Shown in pieces: positions 1 through 7,449 of a stretch of DNA of 12,552 nt (position 1 is the stretch's first letter; the number at the start of each line of letters is the position of its first letter). The notes beneath the pieces are model-generated. The model was not told the origin of the DNA. It worked only from the letters and a program-made list of their open reading frames with translations, and searched no databases. The DNA comes from Clostridiales bacterium (GTDB lineage: Bacteria > Bacillota > Clostridia > Christensenellales > CAG-314). The DNA lies in contig SFEB01000054.1 in assembly GCA_004558105.1 (NCBI GenBank), forward strand, positions 1-12,552, in the 5' to 3' direction. The translations under genes and the position numbers were made by a program.

Positions 1-105
1 GTGGGTCAGTATCAGCACGATATGCCGAAAAAGCGGTTGGATGAGGCTTTGGGCGGCGTGGTAGAGGACTGTGTCAATAAGGTCGGTGTGGATTTAAATA
101 CCGCC
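1..105 (+). other. tex: Fragment of Tex-like RNA-binding protein
   Basis: Residues 1-35 match, from memory, a highly conserved internal segment of the bacterial transcription accessory protein Tex: VGQYQHD, then K-x-L-x-E-x-L, then VVEDCVNKVGVDLNTA. In Tex this stretch leads into the helix-hairpin-helix region and later an S1 domain. Here similarity ends right after DLNTA and the propeller begins, so neither the rest of the HhH region nor S1 follows. Whether the upstream part of tex is present lies outside the window. Confidence 0.75.
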
Positions 106-1248
106 ATTATCGGTAAAGGTATATTTAAAGTCAGCATAAACCCTTTGACGGACAACAATTTGCCCGGCACAAAAGTGATTGACGGTGGAGAGATGGGCGT
201 TTGTTCGCTTACGTCAAACGGCAGCAACCTGATATATTACGACGTAAACGGCTACAAATTGATGAATTACAGTGTAAGTAAAAACACAGCTACAAATATT
301 CTGGAAGGTTTTACCAAGCCAGAAGATCCCACTCCCACTTCTTTTGGAAGTCAGGTTAATGCCAAAGACGGTGTTATTTACTACCTTGATATTTATGACG
401 GGAAAACACTTCACTCTTACGATCCCGTCTCAAAAAATAATTTCAGACTGACCACCGAAAAAGTTGATAACTTTTCCATCATAGGCGATTATATTTATAT
501 GAATATGGTTACTTACGGCTTAAATAACGATACTTACAGGATGAACATAAAAACCATGACTGCTCCCGAAATGGTAAATTCTTACGACGTAAAACAAATC
601 GTATCTGACGGTAAATACATATACTACGTTTATTGCGACGCCCTTGGTGCAGCGAAGTCGATTCACAAAGCCGATATGGACGGGCAGAACGACATTGAAA
701 TTTTTGAATATGCCGCCGATAATCTGGTATTGTATAACGGAACTTTATATTTTTGTGCTAAACCTACAGCCGTTCAGACGATTATGAAAATAGAAAACGT
801 GGCAACCGTTACGACGGCTCAGGAAAAAGTCTGCGTAAATTCCGATTACGCATGCGACGTTTTTACTATCTCCGACGGAGTCATTTATTTTAGAGAAAAT
901 TACGGTCTGGCATGGAAGTATCATCGTCTGTCTAAAATGAACGTGGACGGGACGGGTTATGCCGTAATGGTTACGTCGGCAACGGATCCCGTGGAAATAG
1001 TCGTTGCTGACGGGTACGTTTACTATGCCAACAGCGCTGATACTGCAGGCGACTACAACCTGTACAGGATATCCGTCAACGGCAAGGAAGGCGAACAGCA
1101 AAAACTTACGAACGGTATGTACGTTTCGGAAATCTGTGTCGTTGGTAATAAAGTTTATTATATAAACTACTATCTTGGTGGAACACTTGGGGATTCTCAT
1201 CTGTATGAAATCGGAACGGACGGAAGTGATGTAAAAAAGGTCGCCTGA
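1..1248 (+). CDS. Chimeric ORF: Tex fragment joined to DUF5050-like beta-propeller protein (5' partial)
   Basis: The frame is open from base 1 and stops at TGA 1246-1248. The GTG at base 1 is probably an internal valine rather than a start, because it belongs to a conserved Tex motif (VGQYQHD). From about residue 40 to the end the protein is a run of short beta-rich repeats, each with an aromatic core such as GVIYYLD, KYIYYVY, TLYFCAK, GVIYFRE, GYVYYAN and KVYYINYY, followed by a polar strand with Asp-Gly turns (NVDGTG, SVNGKEG, GTDGSD). This is the pattern of DUF5050/LRP-type beta-propellers, usually found in extracellular Clostridia proteins. No catalytic residues are recognisable and the role is unknown. 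Because the start of the propeller is replaced by Tex sequence, no signal peptide is visible. The family call for the propeller part is fairly secure; whether this ORF exists as one protein in the cell is doubtful. Confidence 0.7.
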   Translation: MGQYQHDMPKKRLDEALGGVVEDCVNKVGVDLNTAIIGKGIFKVSINPLTDNNLPGTKVIDGGEMGVCSLTSNGSNLIYYDVNGYKLMNYSVSKNTATNILEGFTKPEDPTPTSFGSQVNAKDGVIYYLDIYDGKTLHSYDPVSKNNFRLTTEKVDNFSIIGDYIYMNMVTYGLNNDTYRMNIKTMTAPEMVNSYDVKQIVSDGKYIYYVYCDALGAAKSIHKADMDGQNDIEIFEYAADNLVLYNGTLYFCAKPTAVQTIMKIENVATVTTAQEKVCVNSDYACDVFTISDGVIYFRENYGLAWKYHRLSKMNVDGTGYAVMVTSATDPVEIVVADGYVYYANSADTAGDYNLYRISVNGKEGEQQKLTNGMYVSEICVVGNKVYYINYYLGGTLGDSHLYEIGTDGSDVKKVA

Positions 1249-1279
1249 GTGCGAAAAAGAATTCTTTTGAAAATTGAAA

Positions 1280-1315
1280 AAACGGGCGAAAACCATACCT
1301 TTTGCCCGTTTGTTT
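1280..1315 (+). terminator. Intrinsic terminator-like hairpin after the propeller ORF
   Basis: AAACGGGC(G)AAAA pairs with TTTTGCCCGTTT across a short loop, with one bulged G, and the 3' arm runs into TTTGTTT. It lies about 30 bases after the TGA at 1246-1248. Confidence 0.65.
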
Positions 1316-1317
1316 AA

Positions 1318-1355
1318 GCAGGAAGCGAAAATCATTGTTTTCGCTTCCTGCTTTT
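1318..1355 (+). terminator. Second hairpin, 14-bp perfect stem
   Basis: GCAGGAAGCGAAAA (1318-1331) and its exact reverse complement (1338-1351) flank a six-base loop, followed by TTTT. The tail is short, so this may be a back-up terminator or an mRNA 3'-end stabiliser. It insulates the flavodiiron gene from upstream transcription. Confidence 0.6.
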
Positions 1356-1389
1356 CGCTAATAAAGAAGAAAATTTTTTATGAAAAATA

Positions 1390-1418
1390 TTGTAATAATC
1401 GGTTTTTTCTGTTACAAT
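1390..1418 (+). promoter_or_regulatory. Sigma-A type promoter for the flavodiiron gene
   Basis: A -35 box TTGTAA (1390-1395) is followed, after exactly 17 bases, by a -10 box TACAAT (1413-1418). The predicted start near 1425 gives a short leader containing AGGAGG (1437-1442), five bases before the ATG at 1448. No convincing operator was seen. Confidence 0.65.
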
Positions 1419-1447
1419 AAAAAAAATGACTTAGACAGGAGGTTATT

Positions 1448-3232
1448 ATGAAAATAACTAACGATATACTCTACGTGGGCGTTAACGACCACGAAGTTGA
1501 TCTTTTTGAAGGACAGTACGTCGTGCCAAACGGTATGTCTTACAATTCGTACCTTATTTGCGATAAAAAAATAGCCGTAATGGATACGGTGGACGCGCGC
1601 TTTACTCACCAGTGGCTCGATAACGTTCAGAATGCGTTAAACGGCAGAAAACCCGATTATCTTATCGTTCAACACATGGAACCCGACCATTCGGCTAACG
1701 TCGTTAATTTTGCAAAGGTTTTCCCCGACGCTACGATAGTGTCGTCTCAAAAGGCTTTCGACATGATGAAAAACTTTTTCGGCGAAGATTTTGCCGACAG
1801 AAGAATAGTAGTCAAAGAAAACGATACTTTAACTTTGGGCAAGCACGTTCTGACCTTCGTCGGCGCGCCTATGGTACACTGGCCCGAAGTTATCGTTACT
1901 TACGACTCTTATGACAAGATTTTGTTCTCTGCCGACGGGTTCGGCAAGTTCGGTGCGCTTGACGTAGAAGAAGATTGGGCTTGCGAAGCAAGGCGTTATT
2001 ATATCGGCATCGTCGGCAAGTACGGCGCACAGGTTCAGGCTTTGCTTAAAAAGGCTGCGACGCTTGATATTGCGACGATATGCCCCTTGCATGGTCCCGT
2101 CTTAAAAGAAAATCTTGCGTATTACGTCAACCTTTACAATATATGGTCAAGTTATTCGGTTGAGAGCGAAGGAATAATGATCGCTTACACTTCGGTTTAC
2201 GGCAATACGAAAAAAGCCGTCAACCTTCTTGCGGAAAAACTTAAAGACAAAGGTTGCCCGAAGGTCGTAGTGACAGACCTCGCCCGTTCGGATATGGCGG
2301 AGAACGTCGAAGACGCTTTCCGTTACGGCAGATTGGTATTGGCGACGACGACTTATAACGCAGAAATTTTCCCGTTTATGCGTGAGTTTATAACCCACCT
2401 CACCGAGAGAAATTATCAGAATCGCACCGTGGCATTGATAGAAAACGGTTCATGGGCGCCTCTCGCGGCGAAAGTCATGAGAGAGATGTTTGCAAAAAGC
2501 AAGAATATTTCTTTTACTGACACGACTGTGACCATTAAATCCGCTCTCAACGAGGCAAGCGAACAACAGATAGAAGATTTAGCCAACGAACTTTGTAAAG
2601 ACTACATTGCGCTTACTCCCGACAAAGCGAATAAAAAGGATTATTCTGCGCTCAACAACATAGGTTACGGCTTGTACGTCGTCACCTGCAACGACGGTAA
2701 AAAGGATAACGGTCTTATCGTCAATTCCATTTGTCAGGTTACCAGTACGCCCAATAGGGTTGCCGTGACCATCAATAAGGAAAATTATTCTCACCACGTC
2801 ATTAAGCAAAGCGGAAAAATGAACGTAAACTGCCTTACAACCGAAACGCCGTTCAGCGTCTTTGAAAAGTTTGGTTTCGTAAGCGGCAGAAACACCGATA
2901 AATTTGTCGACGACGAGCTTTTGCGTTCAGATAACGGTCTTGTCATTTTGCCCAGATACGTCAACGGTATTTTATCTTTGGCGGTAGAAGATTATATTGA
3001 TCTGGACACGCACGGAATGTTCGTGTGTACCGTAACGGAGGCACGCGTGATAAGCGATAAACCGTCTTTAACTTACGCTTACTATCATGAAAACGTAAAG
3101 CCAAAGCCGGACACCGGTAAGAAAGGCTGGGTGTGCAAGATTTGCGGTTACGTTCACGAAGGAGATTTGCCGGAAGACTTTATTTGTCCGCTTTGCAAAC
3201 ACCCTGCGTCCGATTTTGAAGAAATCAAATAA
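1448..3232 (+). CDS. Flavodiiron protein with flavin reductase and rubredoxin domains
   Basis: A cytoplasmic flavodiiron protein of the family that reduces O2 to water and/or NO to N2O, protecting anaerobes. Domain order: metallo-beta-lactamase-like diiron domain (about 1-240), flavodoxin (about 243-390, FMN loop AYTSVYGNTKK), flavin-reductase-like split barrel (about 400-550), and C-terminal rubredoxin (about 560-594). All expected diiron ligands are present: H76, E78, D80 and H81 in HMEPDH, then H144, D163 and H215. The rubredoxin has C563/C566 and C580/C583. It is a short rubredoxin of the rubrerythrin type. The start is fixed by AGGAGG five bases upstream. The extra domains suggest that much of the electron chain is built into one polypeptide: the reductase domain could feed FMN, with rubredoxin relaying to the diiron site. 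The gene is monocistronic. O2 versus NO preference cannot be read from sequence. Confidence 0.95.
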   Translation: MKITNDILYVGVNDHEVDLFEGQYVVPNGMSYNSYLICDKKIAVMDTVDARFTHQWLDNVQNALNGRKPDYLIVQHMEPDHSANVVNFAKVFPDATIVSSQKAFDMMKNFFGEDFADRRIVVKENDTLTLGKHVLTFVGAPMVHWPEVIVTYDSYDKILFSADGFGKFGALDVEEDWACEARRYYIGIVGKYGAQVQALLKKAATLDIATICPLHGPVLKENLAYYVNLYNIWSSYSVESEGIMIAYTSVYGNTKKAVNLLAEKLKDKGCPKVVVTDLARSDMAENVEDAFRYGRLVLATTTYNAEIFPFMREFITHLTERNYQNRTVALIENGSWAPLAAKVMREMFAKSKNISFTDTTVTIKSALNEASEQQIEDLANELCKDYIALTPDKANKKDYSALNNIGYGLYVVTCNDGKKDNGLIVNSICQVTSTPNRVAVTINKENYSHHVIKQSGKMNVNCLTTETPFSVFEKFGFVSGRNTDKFVDDELLRSDNGLVILPRYVNGILSLAVEDYIDLDTHGMFVCTVTEARVISDKPSLTYAYYHENVKPKPDTGKKGWVCKICGYVHEGDLPEDFICPLCKHPASDFEEIK

Positions 3233-3262
3233 AAGAGCTATACGATATTTTTACTGCATAAT

Positions 3263-3299
3263 AAATCCGACCGAAGAACTCTTCGGTCGGATTTTTTAT
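3263..3299. terminator. Terminator between convergent genes
   Basis: A perfect 14-bp stem (3263-3276 with 3281-3294, loop AACT) is followed by a T-run on the plus strand. It lies between the flavodiiron stop (3232) and the end of the minus-strand dehydrogenase (3309). The plus-strand tail is strong; reading from the minus strand the stem is followed by a weaker T-rich ATTTATTAT, so it may serve both genes. Confidence 0.85.
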
Positions 3300-3308
3300 C
3301 ATTGTTTT

Positions 3309-4514
3309 TTAGTGTAAACCGCCGACTTTTTTGAACATCCGTGAAAGTTGTTCGGCGTCCATAAGACGGGGGACGGGGTAAAGGGGATTGGCTTCTTTGT
3401 CAGCGTTTTCCGCCATTTGCGGAATATCCTCTTCTTTTATTCCCTCGACGTGTTCGGGGATATTCATCAAAGAATTCAACTCCTTGATGCGGGCTATAAA
3501 CTTTGCCGCCGCCGTTGCGTTATCGTCGGTTTCGGCGGCAACGTCGGTTGCTTTTGCAAGTTTGGCAAGTTTTTTTGTTGCGCTCTTGCCGTATTCCTCC
3601 AAAAAGTAGGGGAGAATAACCGCATTAGCCAACCCGTGTGCGGTGTTGTACTTTCCACCGAGAGCGTGAGCGACGGCATGGACGTAACCGACGTAGGACT
3701 GCGTAAAGGCTATTCCCGCGCAGTAAGCGGCGTGCAACATATTTTTGCGCGCGACGACGTTTTTGCCGTCGTTGTAGGCGACGAGCAGATTTTCGTTGAT
3801 GAGTTTCGTCGCTTCGATTGCTTTCTTTCTGGTATATCGGGTAGTGGAACGACCGATATACGCTTCTACAGCATGCGTAAGTGCGTCCATGCCCGTAGTG
3901 GCGGTAATTTGAGGGGGCAAACCGAGAGTGACGGCAGGGTCCAGCACGGCGTATTGCGGGATAAGGCAAAAGTCGTTTATCGGATATTTGTAGTGAGTTT
4001 TGTCGTCGGTTATTACTGCGGCAAGCGTTACTTCGCTACCCGTGCCTGCCGTTGTGGGGATTGCGATAAAGAGAGGAAGTTTCTTTCCGATACGTAAAAT
4101 GCCTTTCATTTTTCCGACCGATTGCTTGGGTTTGACCACGCGAGCCGCCGCGATTTTTGCGCAGTCGATGGAAGAACCGCCGCCGAAAGCAATGATGGAG
4201 TCGGCTCCGTTGTCGACGAAAATTTTTCTGACTCGTTCTACCTGCGCTATCGTCGGATTTGGCGTGACTTCCGTGTAAAGAATAAAGTCTATCCCGACTT
4301 TACTCAGGGCGTCGGTAAGTCCGTCTGTCAATCCGAGTTTAAAAATACCGCCGTCGGTGACGATAACCGCTTTCTTTTTGCCTTCTTTTTTAAGTAAATC
4401 CGCAACGTCGCCCATTCCGCCGAGTATTTTAGGTTCGCGGTATGGCAGGAAGGGTAGCAGAATTCTGAAAACGGTCTGGTAAGCTCTGCAATAAAACTTC
4501 TTAAAAATATTCAT
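3309..4514 (-). CDS. Iron-containing alcohol dehydrogenase
   Basis: A NAD(P)-dependent group III alcohol dehydrogenase, 401 residues, close to the family's usual length of about 380-400. The N-terminal Rossmann-like part has the GGGSSIDCAK motif (about 111-120) and PTTAGTGSE (about 153-161), which bind nucleotide phosphates. The C-terminal helical domain carries the metal ligands in standard spacing: D210 and H214 (in DALTHAVEAY), H279 (in VHAVAHALGG) and H293 (in NTAHGLANAV). The 4- and 14-residue spacings match FucO-type enzymes, so an active Fe(II) (or Zn) site is expected. Substrate is unknown; ethanol, butanol, propanediol and butyraldehyde-type activities all occur in the family. The start ATG (4512-4514) has GAGG about six bases upstream (4521-4524 on the plus strand). 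It is a single gene, convergent with the flavodiiron gene and divergent from the B12 operon. Confidence 0.93.
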   Translation of the reverse strand: MNIFKKFYCRAYQTVFRILLPFLPYREPKILGGMGDVADLLKKEGKKKAVIVTDGGIFKLGLTDGLTDALSKVGIDFILYTEVTPNPTIAQVERVRKIFVDNGADSIIAFGGGSSIDCAKIAAARVVKPKQSVGKMKGILRIGKKLPLFIAIPTTAGTGSEVTLAAVITDDKTHYKYPINDFCLIPQYAVLDPAVTLGLPPQITATTGMDALTHAVEAYIGRSTTRYTRKKAIEATKLINENLLVAYNDGKNVVARKNMLHAAYCAGIAFTQSYVGYVHAVAHALGGKYNTAHGLANAVILPYFLEEYGKSATKKLAKLAKATDVAAETDDNATAAAKFIARIKELNSLMNIPEHVEGIKEEDIPQMAENADKEANPLYPVPRLMDAEQLSRMFKKVGGLH

Positions 4515-4693
4515 GATTTACCTCGATTATCCGATTTTGCATTGCCGCGCCGCATTTTTATTTTTGTAATTGAAACGCGACGACGACGCGCTTTGTTTTT
4601 TTCGGTTTGTCAAAACAGTCTTTTTCTTTTTTTATATTATAAAGTATTTTGTAAATAAAATAAAGCCATTTCAGTAAAAAATATTCGTTTTAC

Positions 4694-4722
4694 TTGACAA
4701 AACGAGGCATACATGGTAAAAC
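4694..4722 (+). promoter_or_regulatory. Promoter of the B12-riboswitch operon
   Basis: A consensus -35 TTGACA (4694-4699) is followed after 17 bases by TAAAAC (4717-4722), a weak -10 box matching four of six positions. Transcription would start near 4730, about 55 bases before the riboswitch. The leader between holds a small hairpin (CGAA 4731-4734 with TTCG 4752-4755, ATGC with GCAT inside). The stretch 4515-4690 is AT-rich; on its minus strand a lone TATAAT (4636-4641) is a possible -10 for the dehydrogenase, without a good -35. Confidence 0.55.
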
Positions 4723-4783
4723 TAAGCCGTCGAAGGATGCGTAGTGCATTTTTCGAAAGAGAACTATATAAAACGGATAATTA

Positions 4784-4949
4784 CGATACGGTGCATCGTT
4801 GTTTAAAAGGGAATTCGGTGAAAAGCCGAAACAACCACCATTACTGTAAGTGTCAAAGGGATTAAAACATTGGCGAAAGCCGAGAAGTACCCCGTTTGCG
4901 CGCGGTTTATTGCCGTCGCAAATCACAAGTCAGGAGACCTGCCGCGTCG
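4784..4949 (+). ncRNA. Cobalamin riboswitch aptamer
   Basis: The conserved B12-box elements occur in order: AAAAGGGAA (4805-4813), the P5 hairpin TTCGGTGAAAAGCCGAA, ACTGTAAGTG (4843-4852), and the diagnostic 3' box GTCAGGAGACCTGCC (4929-4943). A closing P1-like helix can be drawn between CGATAC (4784-4789) and GCGTCG (4944-4949), five of six pairs. Known members of this family (Rfam cobalamin riboswitch) bind adenosylcobalamin or other cobalamins and turn off vitamin B12 synthesis or transport genes. The exact ligand form is not readable here. It sits in the sense direction ahead of the transport operon. Confidence 0.92.
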
Positions 4950-5062
4950 AGTTAAGGTTAAGAACGTTGGTGAGACGGTTACAGCCGATTTGTCTGAATG
5001 TTTTCCCGGGCGAATTTTCGTTCGGAGGGCGGCGCGTATAGCGCGGAAATTAAGCGGTCGTT

Positions 5063-5089
5063 ACCTCTTGCTGTGCGAGAGGTTTTTTT
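5063..5089 (+). terminator. Riboswitch expression-platform terminator
   Basis: ACCTCTTGC (5063-5071), loop TGT, and GCGAGAGGT (5075-5083) form a nine-base stem with one G-U pair, directly followed by a run of seven T (5083-5089). It lies between the aptamer and the first gene, where a transcription-attenuating terminator is expected. The intervening 4950-5062 holds short alternative stems (for example GCGC at 5033-5036 with 5041-5044), but I could not assign a clear antiterminator. Confidence 0.8.
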
Positions 5090-5134
5090 GTTGTGAAAAT
5101 TGTCGTAAAGAGGGCGGATAAGGTAAAATTGACT

Positions 5135-6925
5135 ATGAAAAAGAGGTTTCTGATTATTCTTGCGATAGTCTTTTGCACATTGTCAACGGTCGTTTTTCCG
5201 TCAACGGTCGTTTTTGCTGCGAACGTGGGCGAAGTCGTCTGGTCGGGTGCGATGAACTACAACGACGATAACAACGCCGTATTCGCATTGGGGGAGAAAG
5301 CGCCCGTTTCTTTTTTCAATACTCAAGAAAAATGGAACTGTCGGGTTAACTCTGCTACGTACGCAGGGGGATTTTATGCCGGTCAGACCGTCATTATCGG
5401 AAATGAAATTTATATAACCGGTGCGGAAAAGGATGCGGAAACGGGTGAAAGCGTCGCCGTGCTTGAAAAAATAGATATCGGGACGGGACTAAAAAAAGGC
5501 TCACTCGCAAACGTCGGTTCCGGCAATACCGTCACGAGCATTTATTACGACTATCTGGCGGTAGACGGCGAGGACGGGTGGCTGTTCGTCGTGGGTATGG
5601 ATAAGATAGAGGTGGTGAATATCGCAACCTTTACGGAAATTGCGGAGTATACGTGTTCGGACCTCGGTCTGGCAAAAAACGCCTTCGGTAATTATCATCC
5701 CGCCCAATATAAAGACGGATACCTGATTTGCAACGGTTATTCGCTTAAAATCAACGGTGTGACAAAAGAAGGAGAAACCCGGCTTACTGCCGTCAACACG
5801 GTTACTTTTGGCACGGTAACGGAAACCGTTGACGAAAAAACCACGGTTTATAAAAAGAATTATTCATGGTCTTCGGGAGCGTTTATCGGCGACCTGTTTT
5901 ACGTAACGTGTACCGACACGGCGGGCGAAAGTCCGACCTACGGGCATGTTTTGCTTCTGGCGGTAGACTTTAAAACGGGCGAGGTAAAGCATTCTTTCGA
6001 CGCAGGTAAGGCGAGCGAATATGCGAGCGATCCGACGACGGATAAGTCTATAAGCGCATATAACGCCACGGGGCAGGTTGCGTACGACTCTCAGACCGGT
6101 TATTTGTATTGGAGTAACCGTTATTGTAAATATCTGTTCGGCGTGCAGGTAGAAAAGGACGGCAGTTTTGCCACTAAAAAGGAAACTGCTTTGTTGAGCC
6201 GCAACACTGGTACGGTTTGCGCTCCGGTAATTTGCAACGGAAGACTTTATATTGCCGGTCAGGGTGAAAGTTGCGGTCAGGGCGGAGATATCTGCGTAGT
6301 CGACGTCAATCCCGACAGCGCAAATTTTATGAAAGAAATTTATGCGACCGAAACGGGGATCTTTAAGATTCAGAGCAATCCGATTCTTCAGTTTGACGAG
6401 GCGAGTGAGACGGCGTACGTTTACGTACAGAGTTACGTTTCTCCGGGTTACCTTTTCGTGTTGGCTGACTCGCCTGCGACAAAAAAAGCCGATTTGAGCC
6501 TGTTGGCTGTTCCGTCAATGGGCGAAGTGGTTTCTTTGGACGAAGACAGCGGTTCGGTCGGCGCATGCGCTTACGAACAGATAGCCATCGACGACGAAGG
6601 CAGATTGTACGTTTACAACGAAGAAGGGTACCTTTTCTGTTTTGAAAAGACGGAAAAATATACGTTTTTTATTCCGGATAACGTGGACAAAAGGCAAAAA
6701 TATAACGCTTTGATTGCCGCATTGACCGCTTATAACGCCATGTCTGACGCAGAAAAGGAACTTTACGCCGAGGAATATCACGCTTTGCTCGAAGAAGTTG
6801 AAAAATACAACGCCTGGGTTGATGAAACGAACGACGAGCAGACTTCAGTTGTCGCAATACTCGGCGGTTTAGTCACGACTTTTTCAACAGTCGCCGCCGC
6901 CGTGTTCGTTACTAAAAGGCGGTAG
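5135..6925 (+). CDS. Secreted, membrane-anchored PQQ-like beta-propeller protein
   Basis: First gene of the B12-riboswitch operon, 596 residues from ATG 5135. Residues 1-28 form a signal peptide: KKR, a hydrophobic core, then a likely cut after VVFA. Residues 30-505 are rich in beta strands with propeller-like repeats (LYWSNRYCKYLFGVQV, GRLYIAGQG, AYVYVQSYVSPGYLFVL, GRLYVYNEEGYLFCFE), resembling PQQ-like/quinoprotein beta-propellers. Residues 515-567 are charged and helical. Residues 570-592 form a transmembrane helix followed by TKRR, so the protein should be fixed outside the membrane; no LPXTG motif is present. The frame is open back to GTG 5093 and has a TTG at 5129. ATG 5135 is preferred for the signal peptide, although the only plausible Shine-Dalgarno, AAGG at 5120-5123, fits TTG 5129 better. 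Function is unrecognised. Position implies a role in corrinoid capture or sensing at the surface (inference). Confidence 0.8.
   Translation: MKKRFLIILAIVFCTLSTVVFPSTVVFAANVGEVVWSGAMNYNDDNNAVFALGEKAPVSFFNTQEKWNCRVNSATYAGGFYAGQTVIIGNEIYITGAEKDAETGESVAVLEKIDIGTGLKKGSLANVGSGNTVTSIYYDYLAVDGEDGWLFVVGMDKIEVVNIATFTEIAEYTCSDLGLAKNAFGNYHPAQYKDGYLICNGYSLKINGVTKEGETRLTAVNTVTFGTVTETVDEKTTVYKKNYSWSSGAFIGDLFYVTCTDTAGESPTYGHVLLLAVDFKTGEVKHSFDAGKASEYASDPTTDKSISAYNATGQVAYDSQTGYLYWSNRYCKYLFGVQVEKDGSFATKKETALLSRNTGTVCAPVICNGRLYIAGQGESCGQGGDICVVDVNPDSANFMKEIYATETGIFKIQSNPILQFDEASETAYVYVQSYVSPGYLFVLADSPATKKADLSLLAVPSMGEVVSLDEDSGSVGACAYEQIAIDDEGRLYVYNEEGYLFCFEKTEKYTFFIPDNVDKRQKYNALIAALTAYNAMSDAEKELYAEEYHALLEEVEKYNAWVDETNDEQTSVVAILGGLVTTFSTVAAAVFVTKRR
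5182..5217 (+). repeat. 18-bp tandem duplication in the signal-peptide coding region
   Basis: GTCAACGGTCGTTTTTCC (5182-5199) is followed immediately by GTCAACGGTCGTTTTTGC (5200-5217), 17 of 18 identical. It encodes STVVFP-STVVFA at the end of the signal peptide, extending its hydrophobic core by six residues without breaking frame. Confidence 0.9.
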
Positions 6926-6936
6926 GGAGGCGGAGC

Positions 6937-7426
6937 ATGAAGAGATTGAAATCTTTACTTATTCCGTTGCTTCTTTCGGTCGTATTGCTGTGCGGCTGCC
7001 GCAGACGGGGTAACGCTTAACGGCGTTTACGTTTACGAACGTTTTGAAAACGGTTATACGGTTGAGTATTCGGTAGAGCGGCTTAATAAAATAGATTTAA
7101 ACGATTTATCAAAAGGATTTAAAACGACGGTCAACGGTACCGCAACGGTACGGAACGGTGAAATCGTTTTCAATACCGGAAACCTGACGGAAATACCTTG
7201 CGGATTGGTTTTTAATTTCAGTAAAAAATATCTGTCAGAAATAAAAACGGACGACACGGGAATGAAGGCGAAAGTCAGCGACGTCAAAGGGTTTACGGGC
7301 GGGGAAGCGGAGTCGGCGAAAGACATGACCGTAGCCGTCGATTATACTCGGGATAAACTTATAAAAATCGAACTGAATTATTCGACGGACGTTTCGGATG
7401 TCGACGTAGTGGTTGAATTTGATTAA
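6937..7426 (+). pseudogene. Small lipoprotein gene disrupted by a one-base frameshift
   Basis: ATG 6937 follows GGAGG (6926-6930) with good spacing and starts a lipoprotein signal peptide (MKRLKSLLIPLL..., lipobox LCGC). That frame ends at TAA 7018-7020 after 27 codons. The next frame is open from before 6992 to TAA 7424-7426 and reads ADGVTLNGVYVYERFENGY and onward, with coding character and no ATG. Removing one base near 6997-7000 would join them as ...LCGC-ADGVTLNG..., an intact protein of about 162 residues. The extra base lies in a small inverted repeat (TGCGG CTG CCGCA, 6991-7003), where true slippage or a sequencing/assembly indel are both possible. The downstream part (about 135 residues) looks beta-rich and polar, and I do not recognise the family. 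Gaps of 11 and 23 bases to its neighbours place it inside the B12 operon. Confidence 0.75.
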
Positions 7427-7449
7427 AAAGGTCGTTAAAGGGAAAGGAA

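Noticed and set aside
745..1335. A 196-codon minus-strand frame
   Set aside because: It is antisense to the propeller repeats and runs through the terminator hairpin after 1248, with no domain recognised.
3348..4097. A 249-codon plus-strand frame
   Set aside because: It is antisense to the iron alcohol dehydrogenase, whose motifs and metal ligands are complete. Its translation has the Cys/Val/Phe-rich look of a shadow frame.
5093..5134. GTG 5093 as start of the propeller gene
   Set aside because: It sits four bases after the T-run of the riboswitch terminator with no ribosome binding site, and would put 14 charged residues ahead of a normal signal peptide that begins at ATG 5135.
7205..7426. 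A separate 73-codon gene starting at TTG 7205
   Set aside because: The coding frame continues upstream past 7022 to the lipobox region without a stop, so this is the tail of the frameshifted lipoprotein rather than an independent gene.
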